The notes beneath the pieces are model-generated. The model ran no database searches, was not told the DNA's origin, and saw only the letters and a list, made by a program, of their open reading frames with translations. Source: Advenella faeciporci (lineage in GTDB: Bacteria > Pseudomonadota > Gammaproteobacteria > Burkholderiales > Burkholderiaceae_B). Taken from it: DNA of 64,000 bases. This document shows, piece by piece, positions 8,091 through 19,052 of the stretch; position 1 is the first letter of the stretch, and every line of letters starts with the position of its first letter. Made by a program: the position numbers and the translations under genes. The DNA lies in assembly GCF_014652395.1 (NCBI RefSeq), contig NZ_BMYS01000003.1:124613-188612 (forward strand). Direction: 5' to 3'.

Positions 8091-10961
8091 TTACTTGGTT
8101 AGGATAAAACCTTTTAATTTCGGCGCAAATGCCTGTTCAATAAGTGCCTTTTGCTGTTCAACGTGTTTAGCCAGATAGCCAACAGCCGGAGAGGAAGAAG
8201 CATTGCGACCCGCATAAGACAGTTTCTGACCTGCAGTCATGTTCTCATACAGATGGTGCTGAATATAGAACCAAGGTCCTTGGTTCTGAGGCTCATCCTG
8301 AACCCAGATAACTTCTGTGGCGTTAGGATATTTCTTGATTTCCGCATCGAATGCCTTATGGGCAAACGGATACAACTGTTCAACACGAATAATGGCCACA
8401 TCATTGGCTTCGCGTTCGGTACGGGCATTCACCAAATCGTAATAAACCTTACCGGAACAAGCCAGAATGCGCTTGACTTTATCAGCCTCGATGTCTGTGT
8501 TGACTTCAGGGATGACCGGCTGGAATTCACCCGTAGCCAGATCGGTTAACGGAGAAGTTGCATCTTTGTTACGCAGCAGTGATTTTGGCGTAAAGATTAC
8601 CAAAGGCTTGCGGAACTGACGGATCATCTGACGACGCAGCAGGTGGAAAATCTGGGCAGCATTAGTTGGCTGAACCACTTGCATGTTGTTGTCGGCACAC
8701 AATTGCAGGAAGCGCTCGATACGGGCAGATGAGTGCTCGGGACCCTGGCCTTCGTAACCGTGTGGCAGCATCATGGTCAGACCGCACTGGCGACCCCATT
8801 TTGCCTCACCGGAGGAAATGAACTGGTCAATCACAACCTGGGCACCGTTGACGAAGTCGCCAAACTGGGCTTCCCAGATCGTTAGTGTATTGGGTTCTGA
8901 ACATGCATAGCCATATTCAAAGCCCAGCACCGCTTCCTCAGAAAGCACGGAGTCGATCACCGTAAAAGGTGCCTGATTCTCGGCAACGTTCTGCAAGGGA
9001 ATATATGTACCGTCGTCCCAGCGCTCACGTTTTTGATCGTGCAATACGGCGTGACGGTGTGTAAACGTGCCACGACCGGAATCCTGACCGGTAATGCGCA
9101 CGGCATAACCAGAGGCAACCAGGGTTGCAAATGCCAGGTGCTCACCCATACCCCAGTCCAGGTTTTGCTCGCCTGCCGCCATGTTGCGACGGTCATTCAG
9201 CAACTTTTTAACCAGATTATGCGGCGTAAAGTTTTCCGGTACCGTCGTGATTTTTTCACCGATACGCTTAAGCTCTGCCAATGGAACGGCAGTGTCAGCC
9301 TGATCTGTCCACTTGGCACCCAGGAACGGTGTCCAGTCAATCGCGTATTTGTTTTTGTAGTCTGTCAATACAGGCTCAACGGTTTTCTGGCCATCTTCCA
9401 TTAACTGACGGTACTCCCTGACCATTTGGTCTGGGCCGTCTGCGTCAAGTACGCCCTGCGCAACCAGTTTGTCTGCATACAGTTTACGTGTACCCGGATG
9501 AACACTGATGCTTTTGTACATTAATGGCTGTGTTAATGCAGGTGTATCCTGTTCGTTGTGACCCAGTTTGCGGAAGCAGATGATATCGATCACGACATCG
9601 TGACCAAACTCCATACGATAGTCAACCGCAAGTTGGGAAACAAAAGCAACCGCTTCGGGATCATCACCGTTTACGTGGAAAACGGGCGCCTCGATCATTT
9701 TGACAACGTCAGTACAATACAGGGTTGAACGTACGTCGCGTGGATCAGAAGTGGTGAAACCGATTTGGTTATTGATAACGATATGAACCGTACCACCAGT
9801 ACCATAACCACGGGTTTGCGCAAGGTTAAGGGTTTCCATAACCACACCCTGACCGGCAAAAGCCGAATCACCGTGTACCAGTACGGGCAGAACCTGCTGC
9901 TTGCCATTTTCACGACGTTCCTGGCGAGCACGTGCACTACCCTCTACAACAGGGTTAACGATTTCAAGGTGGGACGGGTTAAAGGCCAAAGACAGGTGAA
10001 CCGGGCCACTGCGTGTGGACAGATCGCTGGAGAAACCGTTGTGGTATTTCACGTCACCATCGGTCAGGCCTTCAGCATGCTTGCCTTCAAATTCGGCAAA
10101 CAGGTCGCCAGGCATTTTGCCCATGATGTTAACCAACATGTTCAGACGGCCACGGTGAGCCATACCAACTACAATTTCATGCACGCCACGGTCGGCTGAA
10201 TGATTAACGATTTCATCCATGGAGGCAATAAAGCTTTCTCCGCCTTCAAGAGAGAAACGTTTCTGTCCAACATACTTGGTATGCAGGAAACGCTCAAGGC
10301 CTTCGGCTTCGGTCAGCTGCTGCAGAATGCGTTTTTTCTGCTCGGCATCAAAATTGGGATTGCTTTGGATGGACTCCAGGCGCTCTTGAACCCAGCGCTT
10401 GGCGGCGGGATCGGACATATGCATGAACTCGGCACCAATGCTGCGGCAATAAGTATCGCGCAAGGCATTGAGAATTTCACGCAGGGTCATGGTTGTTTTT
10501 TTGGTGAAGTAAGTATTCGTAGCAGAATACACATCATCAAGATCGGCTTCGGTCAGGCCGTAAAAGGCTGGATCGAGCTCGGGAATTTCGGGGCGTTCAC
10601 GACGTTTCAGGGGATCCAGGGTTGCCAGACGCACACCTAGCGAACGATAGGCGGCAATAAGAGACTGCACATGCAGTTGCTTGCCGGCTACTTCAAGGTT
10701 GGGTGGCGCAATTTGCTGGACGACAAAAGCGTTGGCTTTGGCACGCTGGGCAAATGAAGTAATGACTGAGCTGTGGTTTTGATCACGGGTTCCTGTGGAG
10801 CCATCGGTCGCAGGCAAATGCTGTAACTGATCAAAATAAGCACGCCATTCTTCTGGTGCTGAATCAGGATTGTCTAAGTAAGCTTCATAGAGCTCTTCGA
10901 CATATGGGGCATTGCTGCCGAATAAATAAGATGTGGATTTCTTTTCAATTTCCGTAGTCAT
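8091..10961 (-). CDS. odhA: 2-oxoglutarate dehydrogenase E1 component
   Basis: The 956-aa thiamine-diphosphate enzyme decarboxylates 2-oxoglutarate and succinylates the lipoyl group of OdhB. The N-terminal SYLFGSNAPYVEELYEAYLDNP is the E1o interaction segment; GMAHRGRLNMLVN, the HGDSAFAGQGVVMETLNL region and NNQIGFTTS are conserved in the ThDP-binding half; the C-terminal half has EYGYACSEPNTLTIWEAQFGDF and PHGYEGQGPEHSSAR. Length is close to the usual value near 950. It is first in the operon, divergent from maeB across a 288-bp gap that should hold both promoters. Confidence 0.98.
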   Translation of the reverse strand: MTTEIEKKSTSYLFGSNAPYVEELYEAYLDNPDSAPEEWRAYFDQLQHLPATDGSTGTRDQNHSSVITSFAQRAKANAFVVQQIAPPNLEVAGKQLHVQSLIAAYRSLGVRLATLDPLKRRERPEIPELDPAFYGLTEADLDDVYSATNTYFTKKTTMTLREILNALRDTYCRSIGAEFMHMSDPAAKRWVQERLESIQSNPNFDAEQKKRILQQLTEAEGLERFLHTKYVGQKRFSLEGGESFIASMDEIVNHSADRGVHEIVVGMAHRGRLNMLVNIMGKMPGDLFAEFEGKHAEGLTDGDVKYHNGFSSDLSTRSGPVHLSLAFNPSHLEIVNPVVEGSARARQERRENGKQQVLPVLVHGDSAFAGQGVVMETLNLAQTRGYGTGGTVHIVINNQIGFTTSDPRDVRSTLYCTDVVKMIEAPVFHVNGDDPEAVAFVSQLAVDYRMEFGHDVVIDIICFRKLGHNEQDTPALTQPLMYKSISVHPGTRKLYADKLVAQGVLDADGPDQMVREYRQLMEDGQKTVEPVLTDYKNKYAIDWTPFLGAKWTDQADTAVPLAELKRIGEKITTVPENFTPHNLVKKLLNDRRNMAAGEQNLDWGMGEHLAFATLVASGYAVRITGQDSGRGTFTHRHAVLHDQKRERWDDGTYIPLQNVAENQAPFTVIDSVLSEEAVLGFEYGYACSEPNTLTIWEAQFGDFVNGAQVVIDQFISSGEAKWGRQCGLTMMLPHGYEGQGPEHSSARIERFLQLCADNNMQVVQPTNAAQIFHLLRRQMIRQFRKPLVIFTPKSLLRNKDATSPLTDLATGEFQPVIPEVNTDIEADKVKRILACSGKVYYDLVNARTEREANDVAIIRVEQLYPFAHKAFDAEIKKYPNATEVIWVQDEPQNQGPWFYIQHHLYENMTAGQKLSYAGRNASSSPAVGYLAKHVEQQKALIEQAFAPKLKGFILTK

Positions 10962-11176
10962 AAACGCTTCACCGGTATGAGTGTTTCACCCTTTGGATGC
11001 AGGAATACCTTCCGCGTTACGGCTAGACCGAATTGCGGATAGCGGGGCAGAAGGCACGTACTAGCCTTAAAAGCCAATAGCATAAAAGTATACCCCCATT
11101 TAACAAGCTTTTCGCTATAAAGTTTTCAAAAACAAAAGATTATTAATGCTTACTCACTGGCAAATTGGTATATTTG

Positions 11177-11182
11177 TATAAT
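11177..11182 (+). promoter_or_regulatory. Candidate -10 element for maeB
   Basis: TATAAT lies about 68 bp before the maeB ATG in the AT-rich odhA-maeB intergenic region. No convincing -35 box is seen at 16-18 bp, so this is a weak call from motif and position alone. Confidence 0.3.
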
Positions 11183-11249
11183 TCGTTGCTTTATAAACAC
11201 GATTAGTTTTAATTTATCAAACTAAAAATACAATAGGGTCCTCTCTACT

Positions 11250-13532
11250 ATGAATCACGATTTCACTAAACTGGCGCTAGACTACCACGCCCATCCTACC
11301 CCCGGTAAGATATCAGTGACACCCACCAAGCCGCTGGCCAACCAGGACGATCTTTCCCTGGCTTACTCTCCCGGCGTGGCAGCAGCCTGTATGGCCATCT
11401 TTAATGATGGGGACGAAGCGGCCGCCAAATATACCTCCCGCTCCAATCTGGTTGGCGTGATTACCAACGGGACCGCCGTACTTGGCCTTGGCAATATCGG
11501 ACCGCTTGCCGCCAAACCGGTCATGGAAGGGAAAGGATGCCTGTTCAAGAAATTTGCCGGTGTAGACGTTTTTGACATAGAACTTGCCGAACGGGATCCT
11601 GACAAACTGGTAGATATTATTGCCGCGCTCGAACCCACCTTGGGCGGTGTTAACCTGGAAGACATCAAAGCCCCCGAGTGCTTCTACATTGAAAAAAAAC
11701 TGCGTGAACGCATGCGCATTCCCGTGTTTCATGATGATCAGCACGGTACGGCCATTATTTCTTCAGCTGCCGTCCTGAACGGACTTAAAATCGTTCACAA
11801 GAATCCCGCAGAGGTCAAACTGGTCTGCTCAGGCGCTGGCGCCGCCGCCATTGCCTGCCTTGATTTGCTCACTAAAGTTGGTATCAGCCGGGAAAACATT
11901 TATGTATGCGACTCCCGTGGCGTAATCTGGAAAGGCCGCGATGAAAGCATGGAAGAAAACAAGGCTCGCTATGCCCAGGACACCGACGCACGCACCTTGG
12001 CCGACGTCATTAAGGATGCCGATGTTTTCCTGGGTTGCTCCACAGCAGGCGTTCTTACCAAAGAAATGGTCAAGTCCATGGCTAATCAACCGCTGATTTT
12101 AGCCCTTGCCAACCCTGACCCCGAAATTCTTCCTGAAGATGCCAAAGCGGCCCGCCCCGATTGCATTATTGCCACCGGCCGCTCCGACTACCCCAACCAA
12201 GTCAACAACGTACTGTGCTTCCCGTTCATTTTCCGCGGTGCCCTTGATGTTGGCGCCACCCGGATTACCGAGGAAATGAAACTGGCTTGCGTTACAGCCA
12301 TTGCAGAACTGGCGCAAGCCGAGCAAAATGATGAGGTCGCCTCGGTTTACCAGGACCAGGATCTGAATTTCGGCCCTGAATACATCATTCCAAAACCATT
12401 TGATCCCCGTCTTATTGTACAAATCGCTCCCGCGATTGCACAGGCCGCCATGGACTCTGGCGTGGCCACGCGTCCCATTGAAGACCTGGATGCCTACCGC
12501 AGCCAGCTGATGAGCTTTATTTACCGCTCCGGGCAGTTAATGCGGCCGTTGTACAAACAGGCAAAATCAGACCCCAAACGGGTTATATTTGCCGATGGTG
12601 AAGACGAACGTGTCCTGCACGCAGCCCAAACCGTTATCGATGAAAAATTGGCCAACCCTATACTGGTCGGCCGCCCTGCTGTTATCAACATGCGCGTTGA
12701 AAAACTGGGGCTGCGCCTGATTAACGGTAAAAACATCGAGATTGTCAACCCAGAGGATGACGACCGTTTCAATGAAACCTGGCAGGCCTACTATAAACTG
12801 AAAGCACGCGATGGCGTTACCCCGAACATTGCCAAGGCCATGGTTCGCAAACACAATACGCTTATCGGCGTCATGCTTATGGAACGCGGTGATGCCGATG
12901 CCATGATTTGTGGCGTTTCAAGCAAGTTTGACAACCAGCTTAAATATGTCGAGGAAGTGATTGGCCTGAAACCCGGTGCCCAGACTTTTGCCGCCATGAA
13001 CGTACTTATGCTGCCCGATGAAACCCTGTTCATTTGTGATACACACGTTAATGAAAACCCGAATGCCGAGCAAATCGCTGACATTACCATACAGGCGGCC
13101 GAGGAAATGATTCGCTTTGGCATCACCCCTAAAATCGCCCTGTTGTCCCATTCGAACTTTGGCAGCCGCCCAACCGAATCATCCCGAAAAATGGCCCGTG
13201 CCCGCGAAATTATTGCCGAACGCGCGCCACTACTGGAAGTTGACGGTGAAATGCATGCCGACTCGGCCCTGTCAGAAAAAATCCGGCTTAATGCTTTCCC
13301 GGATTCAACCCTCAAAGGACGCGCCAATCTGTTAATCATGCCAAACCTGGACACTGGCAATATTACCTACAACATGTTGAAAATGACAGGCAGCAATGGC
13401 ATTGCGATGGGTCCTGTCCTGCTGGGCGCAGCAAGACCGGTGCATATTCTTACCACCAGCGCAACAACACGCCGTATTGTCAACATGACCGCACTGGCTG
13501 TTGTTGATGCGCAGCAATCACAAGGAAACTAA
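11250..13532 (+). CDS. maeB: NADP-dependent malic enzyme, MaeB type with phosphotransacetylase-like domain
   Basis: The 760-aa protein converts malate to pyruvate and CO2 with NADP+. The N-terminal part (about 1-425) is the malic enzyme: [25 protein letters not shown] and the nucleotide site [12 protein letters not shown]. The C-terminal part (about 430-760) resembles phosphotransacetylase ([17 protein letters not shown], ...[10 protein letters not shown]...). In MaeB proteins that domain is regulatory, binding acetyl-CoA, and is not known to be catalytic. Length fits the family. A DoxX-like gene begins 3 bp after its stop, so the two are probably cotranscribed. Confidence 0.95.
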   Translation: MNHDFTKLALDYHAHPTPGKISVTPTKPLANQDDLSLAYSPGVAAACMAIFNDGDEAAAKYTSRSNLVGVITNGTAVLGLGNIGPLAAKPVMEGKGCLFKKFAGVDVFDIELAERDPDKLVDIIAALEPTLGGVNLEDIKAPECFYIEKKLRERMRIPVFHDDQHGTAIISSAAVLNGLKIVHKNPAEVKLVCSGAGAAAIACLDLLTKVGISRENIYVCDSRGVIWKGRDESMEENKARYAQDTDARTLADVIKDADVFLGCSTAGVLTKEMVKSMANQPLILALANPDPEILPEDAKAARPDCIIATGRSDYPNQVNNVLCFPFIFRGALDVGATRITEEMKLACVTAIAELAQAEQNDEVASVYQDQDLNFGPEYIIPKPFDPRLIVQIAPAIAQAAMDSGVATRPIEDLDAYRSQLMSFIYRSGQLMRPLYKQAKSDPKRVIFADGEDERVLHAAQTVIDEKLANPILVGRPAVINMRVEKLGLRLINGKNIEIVNPEDDDRFNETWQAYYKLKARDGVTPNIAKAMVRKHNTLIGVMLMERGDADAMICGVSSKFDNQLKYVEEVIGLKPGAQTFAAMNVLMLPDETLFICDTHVNENPNAEQIADITIQAAEEMIRFGITPKIALLSHSNFGSRPTESSRKMARAREIIAERAPLLEVDGEMHADSALSEKIRLNAFPDSTLKGRANLLIMPNLDTGNITYNMLKMTGSNGIAMGPVLLGAARPVHILTTSATTRRIVNMTALAVVDAQQSQGN

Positions 13533-13535
13533 ATT

Positions 13536-13934
13536 TTGTTGAAAAGCGATGATCTGGCCAAACTGTTGCTAAGGCTTGGCGTGGGCTTCCTGATCCTGTT
13601 TCATGGTTTGACCAAAATCACAAACGGGATAGATCCGGTGATGGGCATGTTAACCGCCAAAGGCTTGCCCGCATTTGTCGCCTACGGCGTTTATGCAGGC
13701 GAGGTCATTGCGCCAATCATGGTCATTATTGGCCTTTATACCCGCCCTGCCGCCCTTGTTATTGCGGTGAATATGCTGTTTGCCTTTTTCCTTGTACACA
13801 TGGGGCAACTGTCTTCATTCAGCCGCTCGGGTGGCTGGGTTCCAGAACTGCCTGCCCTTTTTCTTGTGGGCGCACTGGCTATTTTCCTGGGTGGCGCAGG
13901 TAAATACTGTCTTGGCACGCCTTATAACAACTAA
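13536..13934 (+). CDS. DoxX-family inner-membrane protein
   Basis: A 132-aa protein with four predicted membrane segments, including LLLRLGVGFLILFHGLTKI and GVYAGEVIAPIMVIIGLYT, matching the DoxX/SURF4-like fold. The physiological role of such proteins is mostly undefined. The start is taken as TTG at 13536 (a second TTG follows at once) because AAGGAA sits at suitable spacing and no ATG or GTG occurs in frame before the first membrane segment. It lies 3 bp past maeB and is followed by a strong terminator. Confidence 0.8.
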   Translation: MLKSDDLAKLLLRLGVGFLILFHGLTKITNGIDPVMGMLTAKGLPAFVAYGVYAGEVIAPIMVIIGLYTRPAALVIAVNMLFAFFLVHMGQLSSFSRSGGWVPELPALFLVGALAIFLGGAGKYCLGTPYNN

Positions 13935-13957
13935 TCTTCTTTTACTTCAGCTTTCCT

Positions 13958-13996
13958 AAAAAAAGCCCTTCAGGGATTATCCTGAAGGGCTTTTTT
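13958..13996. terminator. Bidirectional terminator between the DoxX gene and gltA
   Basis: AAGCCCTTCAGG and CCTGAAGGGCTT pair perfectly around a 6-nt loop, with A and T runs on both flanks. It can end transcription from maeB-doxX on the plus strand and from the sdh-gltA operon on the minus strand. Confidence 0.9.
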
Positions 13997-14024
13997 GAAC
14001 TACCGATAAAGATCCGGCAGAAAA

Positions 14025-15335
14025 TTAACGCTTGGCAATTTCCACTACGTCACGGGCAGTATCACCCGTAAACAACTGACGGGGACGACCGATCTTGTAC
14101 GCAGGATCAGAGATCATTTCGTTCCACTGTGCAACCCAGCCTACTGTACGGGCAAGCGCAAAAATTGCCGTGAACAGAGAAGTTGGTATACCAATCGCGC
14201 GCTGAACAATACCGGAGTAGAAGTCAACGTTAGGATACAGTTTACGTTCTACGAAGTATGGATCTTCAAGGGCGATACGCTCCAGTTCCATGGCAAGCTT
14301 GAACAAAGGATCATTCTCGAGACCTAATGCAGTCAGGACTTCTTTACATGTTTCCTGCATTAGTTTGGCACGTGGATCATAGTTTTTGTACACACGGTGA
14401 CCAAAGCCCATCAGGCGAACACCTGATTCTTTGTCTTTGACCTGCTCCATGAATTCGCCTACTTTGGCGATGCCACCATTGGCTTGAATTTGCTCAAGCA
14501 TATTCAGGCAAGCTTCATTGGCGCCACCGTGAGCAGGCCCCCACAGGCAAGCAACACCAGCGGCAATCGCTGCAAACGGGTTGGTACCTGAAGAACCACA
14601 CAGACGCACGGTAGAGGTGGATGCATTTTGTTCGTGATCGGCATGCAAGATAAAGATGCGATCAAGCGCACGCTCTACAACGTCATTGACTTTGTAATCT
14701 TCGCAAGGGGTTGCAAACATCATGCGCAGGAAGTTGCCTGTATATGACAAATCATTCTGAGGATAGATGAAAGGCTGGCCTTGAGAATACTTATAGGTCA
14801 TTGCCACCAGTGTAGGCATTTTGGCAATCAGCCTGATGGCTGAAATGTGACGATGCTCTGGATTGGTGATATCAGTAGAGTCGTGGTAGAAGGCAGCCAT
14901 TGCACCCACCAGGCCCGTCATGATCGCCATGGGGTGCGCATCACGACGGAAGCCGCGCAGGAAAAACTGCATTTGCTCGTTAACCATCGTGTGGTAGGTA
15001 ACCTGATGGTTGAAATCCGCTTTTTGTGCTGCGTTTGGCAATTCGCCATTCAACAGCAGGTAGCTGGTTTCCATGAAGTCACAATTAACAGCCAGCTGCT
15101 CGATAGGATAACCACGATACAACAATTGACCTTTATCGCCATCGATATAGGTAATTGCAGACTCACATGAAGCGGTAGACATGAATCCCGGGTCATAGGT
15201 AAACATGCCTGTCTGACCGTACAACTTGCGAATATCTACAACATCTGGACCCACTGTACCTTGGTACACTGGAAATTCAACGGGATTACTACCATCGGAA
15301 AAGCTGAGCGTAGCTTTTTTTTCAGACAATTTCAT
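14025..15335 (-). CDS. gltA: Citrate synthase
   Basis: The 436-aa type II citrate synthase condenses acetyl-CoA with oxaloacetate. Visible family motifs are the active-site histidines in [10 protein letters not shown] and [14 protein letters not shown], the [12 protein letters not shown] region, and the C-terminal [14 protein letters not shown]. The N-terminal beta domain of Gram-negative hexameric, NADH-sensitive enzymes is present. AAGGAAT precedes the ATG. It is the last gene of the sdhCDAB-sdhE-gltA cluster, 48 bp after sdhE. Confidence 0.98.
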   Translation of the reverse strand: MKLSEKKATLSFSDGSNPVEFPVYQGTVGPDVVDIRKLYGQTGMFTYDPGFMSTASCESAITYIDGDKGQLLYRGYPIEQLAVNCDFMETSYLLLNGELPNAAQKADFNHQVTYHTMVNEQMQFFLRGFRRDAHPMAIMTGLVGAMAAFYHDSTDITNPEHRHISAIRLIAKMPTLVAMTYKYSQGQPFIYPQNDLSYTGNFLRMMFATPCEDYKVNDVVERALDRIFILHADHEQNASTSTVRLCGSSGTNPFAAIAAGVACLWGPAHGGANEACLNMLEQIQANGGIAKVGEFMEQVKDKESGVRLMGFGHRVYKNYDPRAKLMQETCKEVLTALGLENDPLFKLAMELERIALEDPYFVERKLYPNVDFYSGIVQRAIGIPTSLFTAIFALARTVGWVAQWNEMISDPAYKIGRPRQLFTGDTARDVVEIAKR

Positions 15336-15383
15336 CTATATTCCTTACTTAGTTTTATACAACACAATAACTTTTTACTCACC

Positions 15384-15644
15384 TTACCCTGCACGCATCA
15401 GACCGATCAGACGGTTTATATTAGGCGTATCATAGTCACCTTCCGGCTCTGAACGCGCCAGCAAAAGGTCAAGTAAATTGTTATCATCCAGCTCAAAAAG
15501 TTGAGTCAGGGACTTTACATCCTCGTTGGTTAACGAGGATTCATAACGATCCAAAAATTTGGTAATAATCAAATCGTTTTCCAAAAGCCCCCGACGAGCC
15601 CGCCAGCGAAGACGGGCACGTTCCAATTCCGTTAGTTTGTCCAT
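15384..15644 (-). CDS. sdhE: Succinate dehydrogenase assembly factor SdhE (FAD assembly)
   Basis: The small protein (86 aa) helps insert FAD covalently into SdhA. The conserved RRGLLENDLI motif (RGxxE) at about residues 17-26 is diagnostic. It sits directly between sdhB and gltA, 11 bp after the sdhB stop, the usual place in Burkholderiales. Confidence 0.93.
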   Translation of the reverse strand: MDKLTELERARLRWRARRGLLENDLIITKFLDRYESSLTNEDVKSLTQLFELDDNNLLDLLLARSEPEGDYDTPNINRLIGLMRAG

Positions 15645-15655
15645 AAACGAACTAC

Positions 15656-16372
15656 TTAGATTGAACGGCGAACCAGCATTTCCTTGATCTTGCCGATTGC
15701 TTTTGCTGGATTCAATCCTTTAGGACAAACGTCTACACAGTTCATGATTGTGTGACAACGGAATAAACGGTACGGATCCTCAAGATCATCCAGACGTTCT
15801 GCGGTAGCCTGGTCACGACTGTCGGCAATAAAGCGATAGGCGTTCAGCAAACCAGCAGGCCCAACGTATTTATCTGGATTCCACCAGAAAGACGGACAGG
15901 ACGTAGAGCAACATGCACAAAGAATACACTCATACAAACCATCAAGCTCTTCACGGGCCTCGGGTGTTTGCAGACGCTCTTTTTCAGGTGGCGGTGTATC
16001 GTTGATCAGATAGGGACGAATTGAGTGATACTGATTGAAGAAATGAGTCATGTCTACAATCAGGTCACGAATAACCGGCAAACCTGGCAGCGGACGAAGA
16101 ACGATAGGCTCTTTCAGGTCACGCAGATTGGTGGTGCAAGCCAGACCGTTTTTACCGTTGATATTCATGGCATCTGAACCACAAACGCCTTCACGGCAAG
16201 AACGACGTATTGCAAGGCTGTCATCAACGTCATTCTTGATGCGGACAATTGCATCAAGCAACATTTTGTCAGTTGGCTGAAGCTCAACTTCAAGCTTCTG
16301 CATGTATGGACGCTCGTCCTTATCAGGATCGTAGCGGTAAATCTCAAATTTGACGATACGTTTAGTACTCAT
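15656..16372 (-). CDS. sdhB: Succinate dehydrogenase iron-sulfur subunit
   Basis: The 238-aa subunit passes electrons from FAD in SdhA to ubiquinone. The [2Fe-2S] cysteines lie in [14 protein letters not shown] and the following GLAC; the [4Fe-4S] and [3Fe-4S] ligands lie in [13 protein letters not shown] and [15 protein letters not shown] chose ATG 16372 ([16 protein letters not shown]) because it matches the usual start and length; an in-frame extension reaches 16417 but would run back into the end of sdhA. The assigned start follows the sdhA stop by 10 bp. Confidence 0.97.
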   Translation of the reverse strand: MSTKRIVKFEIYRYDPDKDERPYMQKLEVELQPTDKMLLDAIVRIKNDVDDSLAIRRSCREGVCGSDAMNINGKNGLACTTNLRDLKEPIVLRPLPGLPVIRDLIVDMTHFFNQYHSIRPYLINDTPPPEKERLQTPEAREELDGLYECILCACCSTSCPSFWWNPDKYVGPAGLLNAYRFIADSRDQATAERLDDLEDPYRLFRCHTIMNCVDVCPKGLNPAKAIGKIKEMLVRRSI

Positions 16373-16382
16373 AATATCCTGC

Positions 16383-18161
16383 TTAGAAAGTGCGTGCTTT
16401 AGGTGGGAATGATTCAACAGTCAGTGGCTTCATATGAACCGGCTTGTATTCCAGGCGGCCATCTGAAGAATGCCACAAGGTGTGTTTCAACCAGTTTTCA
16501 TCATCACGCTCAGGGTGATCATCCAATGCATGGGCGCCACGGCTTTCAGTGCGATTGGCAGCTGATTTGATGGTTGCACGCGCTACTTCAATCATGTTCT
16601 CAACTTCCAGCGCCTCAACACGTGCTGTATTGAACACTTTTGATTTATCTTTGAAGTTGATGTGTTTGACCTGTTCTGCCAGTTCGTCGATTTGACCAAC
16701 ACCTTCGTTCAGCAATTTCAGTGTACGGAATACGCCACAATGCTGCTGCATTGAAACACGAATGCTGTTGGCAACATCTTGCACTTTCTCGCCGGAAGTG
16801 CGGGATTCAATGGCATTAACTCGAGCAAGGGAAGCCTCAACCGATTCTTTCGCCAGAGGCTGGTGTTCACGCTGTTTCTCAGGATGAGAGTCAACAATAT
16901 GGTTACCTGCCGCACGGCCGAAAATAACCAGGTCAAGCAAGGAGTTGGTACCCAGGCGGTTGGCACCGTGTACGGACACAGCCGCACATTCACCAATGGC
17001 GTACAGGCCGTTAACCACTTTTTCTTCGCCATTATCCCAGGTAACAACCTGCCCATGATAGTTGGCAGGAATACCACCCATTTGATAGTGAATGGTTGGC
17101 ACGACAGGAATAGGTTCTTTAATTGGATCAACGTTACCGAACTTGATCGCAATCTCACGAATGGATGGCAAACGCTTGTTAATGACATCTGCGCCCAGGT
17201 GATCCAGCTTCAGGACAACATAGTTGCCATCAGGTCCACAACCCCGGCCCTCTTTGATTTCCTGGTCCATTGAACGGGAAACAAAGTCACGAGGAGCCAG
17301 GTCTTTCAGGGTTGGCGCATAACGTTCCATGAAACGCTCGCCGTCTTTATTAAGAAGGATACCGCCCTCGCCTCGAACACCTTCGGTAATGAGCACGCCC
17401 GCACCGGCAACACCGGTTGGGTGGAATTGCCAGAATTCCATATCTTGCAGGCATATACCAGCGCGTGCTGCCATGCCAAGACCGTCACCCGTATTAATGA
17501 ATGCATTGGTTGAAGCAGCCCAGATACGGCCTGCGCCACCTGTTGCCAGAACGGTTTTCTTGGCCTCAAGGATATAAATATCACCCGTTTCCATTTCCAG
17601 GGCAGTTACACCCAGGACATCCCCCGCATCGTTGCGAATCAGGTCAAGCGCCATCCACTCGACAAAGAAGTGGGTTTTGGCAGCAACGTTACGCTGATAC
17701 AGTGTATGCAGCAAAGCATGACCGGTACGGTCAGCGGCGGCACAGGCACGCTGTACGGGTTTTTCACCGAAGTTGGCGGTGTGGCCACCAAATGGTCGTT
17801 GGTAAATAGTGCCATCAGGATTACGGTCGAATGGCATACCAAAGTGCTCAAGCTCATAAACCGCTTCGGGAGCCTGACGACACATGAATTCGATGGCATC
17901 CTGGTCACCGAGCCAGTCGGAACCTTTGATGGTATCGTACATGTGCCAGTACCAGTTATCTTCGCTCATGTTACCCAGTGATGCACCAATACCACCCTGA
18001 GCCGCTACAGTATGCGAACGGGTTGGAAACACTTTGGACAAAACAGCGACTTTAAGACCAGCCTGCGCAAGCTGCAAGGAACAACGCATACCGGCACCGC
18101 CGGCGCCTACGACCACCGCATCAAACTGGCGGCGTGGCAATGAAGAATTAATTGCGACCAC
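16383..18161 (-). CDS. sdhA: Succinate dehydrogenase flavoprotein subunit
   Basis: The 592-aa catalytic subunit oxidises succinate to fumarate. It has the FAD-binding [14 protein letters not shown], the covalent-FAD histidine in [13 protein letters not shown] (His50), the active-site HPTG and [18 protein letters not shown], and the C-terminal HWTL-type region with [18 protein letters not shown]. The start is GTG at 18161, only 3 bp after the sdhD stop, which fits translational coupling. Confidence 0.98.
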   Translation of the reverse strand: MVAINSSLPRRQFDAVVVGAGGAGMRCSLQLAQAGLKVAVLSKVFPTRSHTVAAQGGIGASLGNMSEDNWYWHMYDTIKGSDWLGDQDAIEFMCRQAPEAVYELEHFGMPFDRNPDGTIYQRPFGGHTANFGEKPVQRACAAADRTGHALLHTLYQRNVAAKTHFFVEWMALDLIRNDAGDVLGVTALEMETGDIYILEAKKTVLATGGAGRIWAASTNAFINTGDGLGMAARAGICLQDMEFWQFHPTGVAGAGVLITEGVRGEGGILLNKDGERFMERYAPTLKDLAPRDFVSRSMDQEIKEGRGCGPDGNYVVLKLDHLGADVINKRLPSIREIAIKFGNVDPIKEPIPVVPTIHYQMGGIPANYHGQVVTWDNGEEKVVNGLYAIGECAAVSVHGANRLGTNSLLDLVIFGRAAGNHIVDSHPEKQREHQPLAKESVEASLARVNAIESRTSGEKVQDVANSIRVSMQQHCGVFRTLKLLNEGVGQIDELAEQVKHINFKDKSKVFNTARVEALEVENMIEVARATIKSAANRTESRGAHALDDHPERDDENWLKHTLWHSSDGRLEYKPVHMKPLTVESFPPKARTF

Positions 18162-18164
18162 GGC

Positions 18165-18545
18165 TTATAGACTCCAAACAATATTCGCGAAAAACAAGAC
18201 TGAACCAATTAACCACAATACGGTTAATACATGCAAGCCCACACGAAGGCCTGCCGGTTTCACATAATCCATCCAGATGTCACGCACACCGATCCAGGCA
18301 TGCCAGGCCAGAGAGAAAAAAGCCAGCGTGGCTGAAATTTGACCCAACGGCAAGCCAAAACAGGTAAAGGTAAAGAAACCTTTCCATGACTCATAGTTGA
18401 TGGAAGTGAACAGGGCACAGATCAGGAATAAAACAGAATAAACGGCCAGTATGATCGCGGTCATACGCTGGACGAGAAAATCGAATGAGCCATAGTGTGC
18501 ACCCACAACCAGGCGTTTCCTACCGATTTGTTCATGAGTTGCCAT
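18165..18545 (-). CDS. sdhD: Succinate dehydrogenase membrane anchor subunit D
   Basis: A 126-aa protein with three membrane segments (around 28-46, 69-88 and 101-122), forming with SdhC the heme b and ubiquinone site. GAHYGSFDFLVQRMTAI near the N-terminus and the central LAWHAWIGVRDIWMDYVKP, which carries the presumed heme-ligand histidine, are typical of betaproteobacterial SdhD. Its ATG overlaps the sdhC stop by one base (TAATG). Confidence 0.93.
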   Translation of the reverse strand: MATHEQIGRKRLVVGAHYGSFDFLVQRMTAIILAVYSVLFLICALFTSINYESWKGFFTFTCFGLPLGQISATLAFFSLAWHAWIGVRDIWMDYVKPAGLRVGLHVLTVLWLIGSVLFFANIVWSL

Positions 18546-18961
18546 TACATAACTCCAAACAGTTTAATTGCAAAAATCAGGGTAAGGGCAATGCTTGTGC
18601 CCAAAACAATCGCTGCACTTTTCTGGGCAGATACTTTATCCATTCCGATATGCAAATCAAGGGTCAGGTACCTGATACCCGCACACAGGTGATGCATGAA
18701 GCCCCACAAAATCACCAGCAAAACAAGTTTCAGCAAAAAGCCACCAAACCCGCTTCCCAAAGCCTCAAAGCTTTCAGGTGATGCCACACTGGCAGCAAAA
18801 AGAGGAATCAGAATGATAGGTAGGCTTAAAAACAGGATTGCGCCACTGATACGATGCAAAATTGACACTTTCCCGGCAGTGGGCAGGCGGTATTTAACTG
18901 CAATAAGCTCTAAATCGAGATTGCGAAATTCCCGACGTGGCTTTGACGTAGAGTCTGACAT
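18545..18961 (-). CDS. sdhC: Succinate dehydrogenase cytochrome b556 subunit
   Basis: A 138-aa protein with three membrane segments. RPLNLDL-like RNLDLELIAVKYRLPTAGKVSILHRISGAILF is split by the family's conserved SILHRISG, and HHLCAGIRYLTLDLHIG contains the presumed heme-ligand histidine. It is the first gene of the sdhCDAB-sdhE-gltA operon; GAGG precedes the ATG. Part of the upstream region is shared with the 3' end of the GntR gene. Confidence 0.94.
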   Translation of the reverse strand: MSDSTSKPRREFRNLDLELIAVKYRLPTAGKVSILHRISGAILFLSLPIILIPLFAASVASPESFEALGSGFGGFLLKLVLLVILWGFMHHLCAGIRYLTLDLHIGMDKVSAQKSAAIVLGTSIALTLIFAIKLFGVM

Positions 18962-18986
18962 AACGGCCTCAAAATAATGAAACGAT

Positions 18987-19014
18987 ATATAACAAAAAAA
19001 ACAAACCCGGCCAA
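18987..19014 (-). promoter_or_regulatory. Candidate promoter of the sdh operon
   Basis: On the minus strand TTGGCC (19014-19009) and TTATAT (18992-18987) are separated by 16 bp, 26 bp before the sdhC ATG. Motif-based only; both boxes deviate from the consensus. Confidence 0.35.
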
Positions 19015-19052
19015 TATTACTTCATTTGAACCGGCACTAACCAAAACGGCCT

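Noticed and set aside
12791-13360. 189-codon minus-strand frame over maeB
   Set aside because: Antisense to a conserved domain of maeB, with Ser/Arg-rich composition typical of shadow frames.
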